From NCBI RefSeq assembly GCF_000685035.1, contig NZ_BAYB01000023.1, positions 62,001-126,000 on the forward strand: a stretch of 64,000 bases of DNA, written 5' to 3'. This DNA is from Paraburkholderia ferrariae NBRC 106233 (GTDB lineage Bacteria; Pseudomonadota; Gammaproteobacteria; Burkholderiales; Burkholderiaceae). This document shows, piece after piece, positions 60,002 through 64,000 of the stretch (position 1 is its first letter; each line of letters opens with the position of its first letter). The notes below the pieces were generated by a model. The model was not told the origin of the DNA. It worked only from the letters and a program-made list of their open reading frames with translations, and did no database searches. The translations under genes were made by a program, and so were the position numbers.

Positions 60002-61243
60002 ATGCGTATCGCGACTTCCCAGCTCTACACCACCAGCGTCTCCAACATGGAGAGCCAGCAGTCGCAACTGCTGCAGATCGAGCAGCAGATCTCGTCGGGC
60101 GTGGCGCTCACGAACCCGGCCGACGATCCGCTCGGCGCGGCCGAAGCGGTGCAGCTCTCGGCCACGAGCGCGACGCTCTCGCAGTACGCGACGAACCAGA
60201 ACACGGCGCTCTCGTCGCTGCAGACCGAGGACTCGACGCTCCAGAGCATCACGACCACGCTGCAAAGCGCGAACTCGCTGATGCAGGAAGCAGCGGGCGG
60301 CACGCTCAACAACACGAACGACACGGCGCTCGCGCAGCAGCTGGAGGGCTACCGCAACCAGTTGCTCTCGCTCGCCAACACCACCGACGGCCAGGGCAAC
60401 TACATCTTCTCGGGCTTCCAGAGCACCTCGCAGGTGTTTTCGACCAACTCGGCCGGCGCCGTTACCTACAACGGCGATTCGGGCCAGCGTCTCGTCCAGG
60501 TGTCCAGCACGCGCCAGATCGCGGTGGGCGACACGGGCAGCTCGGTGTTCATGAGCGTGCCTTCGGTGGGCTCGGCGCAGGTGCCCGCGGGCAATGCGAA
60601 CAACACCGGCACAGGCACGATCGGCCCGGTCACGGTGACCAATTCCACGGCCTCGACCAACAACGACAACTACTCGATCTCGTTCAGCGATGCGACCGGC
60701 ACGCTGCAGTACACGGTGACGGACAACAGCCAGCCGTCGCCCGGCAACGTGGTGGGCCCGACGGCCTACACGGCGGGCTCGGCGATCTCGCTCGGCAGCG
60801 GCATGAACGTGACGATCTCGGGCACGCCCGCGAGCGGCGATTCGTTCTCGGTCACGCCCGGTTCGGCGTCGACGAACAGCAACATCTTCCAGACGCTCGA
60901 CAACGTGATCAACGCGCTCAATACGCCGTCGCAGGGCAACACGGCCGCGAGCGCGAACCTCACCAATGCGCTCACGACCGGCATGACGGCGCTCAGCAAT
61001 TCGCTGAACAACGTGATTACGATTCACGCTTCGGTGGGCGGGCGCGAGCAGGAAGTGACCGCGCTGCAGTCGGTGACGTCCACGAGCGCGCTGCAGACCA
61101 CCACCAATCTGTCGAATCTCACGAGCACGGACATGACTTCGGCGATCAGCCAGTACACGCAGCTGGAAAATGCGTTGACGGCTTCGCAGAAGAGTTTCGC
61201 TACCACGCAGGGGCTTTCGCTCTTCCAGTACATCAATCCGTAA
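60002..61243 (+). CDS. flgL: Hook-filament junction protein FlgL (HAP3)
   Basis: 413 residues. Flagellin-like ends: MRIATSQLYTTSVSNMESQQ, ISSGVALTNPADDPLGAAEA at the N-terminus and MTSAISQYTQLENALTASQK at the C-terminus. The middle contains a beta domain (residues about 200-285) resembling the repeats in FlgK. It starts 11 nt after flgK and joins FlgK to flagellin. Confidence 0.96.
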   Translation: MRIATSQLYTTSVSNMESQQSQLLQIEQQISSGVALTNPADDPLGAAEAVQLSATSATLSQYATNQNTALSSLQTEDSTLQSITTTLQSANSLMQEAAGGTLNNTNDTALAQQLEGYRNQLLSLANTTDGQGNYIFSGFQSTSQVFSTNSAGAVTYNGDSGQRLVQVSSTRQIAVGDTGSSVFMSVPSVGSAQVPAGNANNTGTGTIGPVTVTNSTASTNNDNYSISFSDATGTLQYTVTDNSQPSPGNVVGPTAYTAGSAISLGSGMNVTISGTPASGDSFSVTPGSASTNSNIFQTLDNVINALNTPSQGNTAASANLTNALTTGMTALSNSLNNVITIHASVGGREQEVTALQSVTSTSALQTTTNLSNLTSTDMTSAISQYTQLENALTASQKSFATTQGLSLFQYINP

Positions 61244-61397
61244 AGCGGGTCGAGGGAGGGGCGGGGGTGGTGCGCGGTTTCTGGCTGCGGTGCCGCCCTG
61301 GACCCTCTGGTCTGCGTGGGGCTGCACGGCGGACCTGCAATGCAACGTCACCGTAGAGGCGCGACAGCCGCCCTACGGCGACGACCTTTCTCGCCAT

Positions 61398-61787
61398 TCA
61401 TTTGCCAGGGGGCGGTGTGTCGCCCCGTTCCTGCAAGCTCTGGCTATCCCAGATACCCCGGTCAATGGCACGTTGGAGCATCGAGACGTTGAGCGATTGC
61501 CTGACGTATTGGCGTGCGCCCAATATCCTTCTTTTAATCCATTTGTCTAAAAATGGGATGGGAAAACCGGATGCTTCCATTTCGAAGTATCGATGAAAAT
61601 CGTAATCCCCTCGCTCAACGGGAAATTCTCTAAAGAACGCATCCATTAAAATATTGGCATCATCTCCGGTTATTCCGAAGTCGTCCTCGATAACGCTCGA
61701 CGGGAGTATTTCCAGTTTGTCCGGGACCCCCGCTTCTTTGCGGAAAAAAGCTTCCAGCTCAACCGAAACTCCCTTCTGTTGCGTCAT
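61398..61787 (-). CDS. DUF1493-family protein
   Basis: 129 residues, no signal peptide. Matches the DUF1493 layout, small acidic proteins with an acyl-carrier-like helical start: VELEAFFRKEAGVP, then VIEDDFGITGDDANILMDAF and FPVERGDYDFHRYFEMEASG. It ends with a basic C-terminal part. It overlaps the end of the membrane-protein gene by 29 nt and so is translated with it. In Salmonella a like pair sits beside accessory loci, as I remember it. Here it follows hcp, so an immunity or carrier role in a type VI cassette is possible but unproven. Confidence 0.7.
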   Translation of the reverse strand: MTQQKGVSVELEAFFRKEAGVPDKLEILPSSVIEDDFGITGDDANILMDAFFREFPVERGDYDFHRYFEMEASGFPIPFLDKWIKRRILGARQYVRQSLNVSMLQRAIDRGIWDSQSLQERGDTPPPGK

Positions 61788-62262
61788 TTATACGATCCTC
61801 TTCATCGACAATATCGTTGTAATGCGCCAGGGAGCGGGCGGCGATCTTCACCACATCATAAGCCGTCAGCATTGCGCCGGCCCACGGTATCCAGCGGCCG
61901 ATAAACGCGCCCAGATTTCGCGTCATGGAAAATTGAAATCGCCTCGCTGACCGGGTTGTCAGTGTAGGTAAAATGGCTTTTTCGAAATTGATATCGACCA
62001 AAGCCCGAAGGACAAGCGAAGCGATCGAGGTTCCCGCAGTCGCTCCCCCAGGCTTTGCGCGCGTTGAAATCCACGGACGACCCAGTAAAATCATCACTAC
62101 GCCAGTCACGCCGTTATAGTCTTTTATGTGGAAATATTTGCAAATTTCCTCGGCCGTTACGCACAGGAAGAGTGTCTGGGCGTCTATGGACTTCCCGTCA
62201 TAGCTGTACCTGCGTGCCTTCTCCGGCGTCGCGTCGCTTATGAGCCGTTCGTAATCGTTCAT
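61759..62262 (-). CDS. Small membrane protein linked to hcp (STM2901-like)
   Basis: 167 residues from ATG 62262, 7 nt after the hcp stop, with GAGGCG upstream. The N-terminal soluble part MNDYERLISDATPEKARRYS, YDGKSIDAQTLFLCVTAEEI, is followed by YNGVTGVVMILLGRPWISTR and at least one strongly hydrophobic pair of helices (GTSIASLVLRALV and FIGRWIPWAGAMLTAYDVV). I link it to the Salmonella STM2901-type proteins from memory, with limited certainty. As cargo of an Hcp tube it could be a membrane-active effector, and the next gene its immunity or carrier. Confidence 0.65.
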   Translation of the reverse strand: MNDYERLISDATPEKARRYSYDGKSIDAQTLFLCVTAEEICKYFHIKDYNGVTGVVMILLGRPWISTRAKPGGATAGTSIASLVLRALVDINFEKAILPTLTTRSARRFQFSMTRNLGAFIGRWIPWAGAMLTAYDVVKIAARSLAHYNDIVDEEDRINDATEGSFG

Positions 62263-62269
62263 CGTCGCC

Positions 62270-62761
62270 TCAGCCAAAAAGCCGGTTCGAGGCGGCACTG
62301 TTCTGTTTCACGTCAATTAGCGCAGTTACCGTACCCTGGCTGCCGCCCGTTGCACCTTGTACGACATACTCTTGCTTCATTCGCGCAAAAGATAGCGCGA
62401 CGTGTTCCAGTACTAGTCCGGCGCCCGCGGCCGGTTCAACACGCGTGACCATCACCTCGGACAGGGTGTATCTCAGGTATTCGAGCGGCACACCACCGGC
62501 TTTGCGCATGGTCAGCACGACTCTCGGAACAGGCTTTCCCTGAAAGCAGTAGCTCGCCAGATTGGGGCTTGCACGGTCTATCGCGTGCGTGAAATGTAAA
62601 TCCGAAACCGAGGCCTTTGCCGCCCCGCCTCCTGAACCGGAATGCATGCCGGATTGTTGCGCTATATGCCAGCCCCAATGAAGCACCTCGACTTCGTCAG
62701 GGTGCGCTGCATCCCGCGACTCTCCAGAAATACCGTCAATCTTGATAAAGATATCCGCCAT
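62270..62761 (-). CDS. hcp: Orphan Hcp, type VI secretion tube protein
   Basis: 163 residues from ATG 62761. Hcp1-family beta-barrel: MADIFIKIDGISGESRD at the start, EVEVLHWGWHIAQQSG, then VSDLHFTHAIDRASPNLASY, YTLSEVMVTRVEP, and VALSFARMKQEYVVQ at the end. Hcp forms the hexameric ring stack that is shot out by the type VI system and can carry effectors inside its pore. No tss core genes are present here, so it must work with a system elsewhere in the genome. It leads a three-gene unit with the membrane protein and DUF1493. Confidence 0.92.
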   Translation of the reverse strand: MADIFIKIDGISGESRDAAHPDEVEVLHWGWHIAQQSGMHSGSGGGAAKASVSDLHFTHAIDRASPNLASYCFQGKPVPRVVLTMRKAGGVPLEYLRYTLSEVMVTRVEPAAGAGLVLEHVALSFARMKQEYVVQGATGGSQGTVTALIDVKQNSAASNRLFG

Positions 62762-62907
62762 TGCAATTCCAGCCAAGGTTCAGGAGCGTCCAGCGTACTC
62801 CGTACTTCCATCGGAATTTGCAAAACAACGGTGAGGTCTTGTGCCATGTCATGCCCTGCTGTGCAACCCAGGGCAGGACGAGCGCAGGGAAGGGGCGGGG
62901 CGGGAGG

Positions 62908-63699
62908 CTACCCCGCCGGCCGCAACCCGCCGGCCACCCGCCCCATCTCGTCGATTCCGATATCGAAGAGCCGCCCGAAGAACGGAATCAGATTGGGCAC
63001 CATCATCAGCGTGAGCGTAATCCCCACGAGCGTGGTCAGCGCGAACCCCACCTGAAAGATGCCGATCTGCGGCGCCGCGCGGTTCAGAATGCCGAGGCAC
63101 AGGTTGGCGATCAGCAGCGCGACCACCACCGGCAGCGAAAGCAGCAGCCCCGTGGCAATCACGATCGAACCGAAATCCGAGATCTGCCGCCAACCCGCGG
63201 CACCGAGCACGTCTGCGGAAACCGGCACCGACTGGAACGAGGCGACGAGCGCCGCGATCATTTGCAGATGACCGTCGAAGACGAGAAAGGTCATCATCGC
63301 GATCATGTTGAAGAGGCTCGAAACCGCCGAGGCATTGGTGTCCGCCATCGGGTCGAAGAACGAGGCGAAGCCGAGCCCCATGCCGAGTCCCATGAGGTCG
63401 CCCGCCGCCGTGACGACGCCGAACACGATCTGCATGGTGAAGCCGAGCGCAAGTCCGATCAGGACCTGGTTCGCGAGGATCCACACCCCGGACGCCGAAA
63501 ACACCGTGACCTGCGGCATGGGTCCGAGCGTGGGCGCGACGATGAGCGTGGTGAACGCCGCGAGGCCGATCTTCACGCGCGACTGCAGCGACTTGTTGCC
63601 GAGCACGGGCGCCGCCGCGATCAGCGCGAGCATGCGCGTGAACGGCCACAGGAACGCGGTGAGCCAGATGTTCAGCTGCGCATAGGTGACCGAGAACAT
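62908..63699 (-). CDS. fliR: Flagellar export gate protein FliR
   Basis: 263 residues with the membrane-segment pattern of FliR/SctT: LNIWLTAFLWPFTRMLALIA, VWILANQVLIGLALGFTMQI, DLMGLGMGLGFASFFDPMAD and the C-terminal GFALTTLVGITLTLMMVPNL. With FliP and FliQ it makes the core pore of the flagellar export apparatus. It follows fliQ by 25 nt. Confidence 0.96.
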   Translation of the reverse strand: MFSVTYAQLNIWLTAFLWPFTRMLALIAAAPVLGNKSLQSRVKIGLAAFTTLIVAPTLGPMPQVTVFSASGVWILANQVLIGLALGFTMQIVFGVVTAAGDLMGLGMGLGFASFFDPMADTNASAVSSLFNMIAMMTFLVFDGHLQMIAALVASFQSVPVSADVLGAAGWRQISDFGSIVIATGLLLSLPVVVALLIANLCLGILNRAAPQIGIFQVGFALTTLVGITLTLMMVPNLIPFFGRLFDIGIDEMGRVAGGLRPAG

Positions 63700-63724
63700 C
63701 GCGCGGCGAGCCTGAAGGCGGGCT

Positions 63725-63994
63725 TTAGCCCGCGACCGCCGGAATGCTCGCGAACATGCGGTGCATGTAGTCGAGCAGCGTCTGCAGCATCCACGGCCCG
63801 ATCAGCACGAGCGTGAGCGCGATGGCGATGAGCTTGGGAATGAACGTGAGCGTGGTTTCGTTGATCTGCGTGGCGGCCTGAAACAGGCTCACCAGCAGGC
63901 CCACCACGAGCGAGACGAGCAGCAGAGGCGCGGCCACCAGCATCGCGACGTACATCGCGTCGTGGGCCATCGTCATGACCATTTCGGGCGTCAT
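63725..63994 (-). CDS. fliQ: Flagellar export gate protein FliQ
   Basis: 89 residues, two membrane helices: MTPEMVMTMAHDAMYVAMLV and LVVGLLVSLFQAATQINETT, then TFIPKLIAIALTLVLIGPWM. The TQINETTLTFIPK stretch is the family signature. ATG 63994 is at the right edge; fliP should lie just beyond the window. Confidence 0.97.
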   Translation of the reverse strand: MTPEMVMTMAHDAMYVAMLVAAPLLLVSLVVGLLVSLFQAATQINETTLTFIPKLIAIALTLVLIGPWMLQTLLDYMHRMFASIPAVAG

Positions 63995-64000
63995 GGGCGT

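Noticed and set aside
62662..62847. 61-codon minus-strand frame overlapping the hcp start
   Set aside because: No ribosome-binding site and no recognisable family; it runs out of frame through hcp, so it is likely chance.

Overview
The window is GC-rich (well over 60% in most genes) and looks like a chromosome segment of a betaproteobacterium of the order Burkholderiales, most likely Paraburkholderia, Caballeronia or Burkholderia. The clues are the flhDC master regulator, the Burkholderia-type motility order motAB-cheY-cheA-cheW-mcp-cheR-cheD-cheB-cheY-cheZ-flhBAFG-fliA, a small H-NS protein of the Burkholderiales type, and the DUF2844/DUF3443 pair. Species assignment is inference.

Left part (1-4.2 kb): the 5' part of a membrane-anchored cytochrome c (cut by the window edge), a tRNA-Arg(CCG) with a terminator, and downstream of the tRNA an AT-richer accessory patch. 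The patch holds an IS21 istA remnant, a small papain-like cysteine amidase, a DUF3828 periplasmic protein, another exported protein with an SH3-like tail, and a lipoprotein. The amidase and its exported partners look like a type VI effector/immunity cassette.

Flagellin locus (4.2-14.9 kb, all on the minus strand): fliC, fliD, fliT, then a TPR/GT41 O-glycosyltransferase, an unrecognised protein, a sugar aminotransferase, an N-acetyltransferase and a GT2 enzyme. The last three overlap start to stop. This is a probable flagellin glycosylation island. Its two transcription units are each preceded by a closely similar 64-bp element.

Housekeeping and accessory stretch (15.1-22.6 kb): aldo/keto reductase, rpsU, tag, a BadF/GlcNAc-kinase-like protein, a Cof-type HAD phosphatase, an exported histidine phosphatase, a collapsed aquaporin pseudogene, an H-NS protein and a GT4 glycosyltransferase.

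Motility core (22.6-61.2 kb): flhDC, motAB, the che operon, an inserted DUF2844/DUF3443 pair (the DUF3443 protein carries a pepsin-like double Asp signature), flhB, flhA, flhF, flhG, fliA, then flgN-flgM-flgA on the minus strand and flgBCDEFGHIJ, a ycgR-type PilZ brake and flgKL on the plus strand. Good FliA (sigma-28) promoters of the form YAAA/TGAA-N15-GCCG are readable before fliC, motA, ycgR and flgK, and a 16-nt-spaced version before flgM. They fit a FlhDC to FliA/FlgM cascade in which late genes (flagellin, motor, hook-filament junction, brake) wait for FlgM export.

Right end (61.3-64 kb): an orphan hcp gene with a membrane-protein gene and a DUF1493 gene, lower in GC, sits between flgL and the export-gate genes fliR-fliQ. 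It looks like a second type VI cassette inserted into the flagellar cluster.
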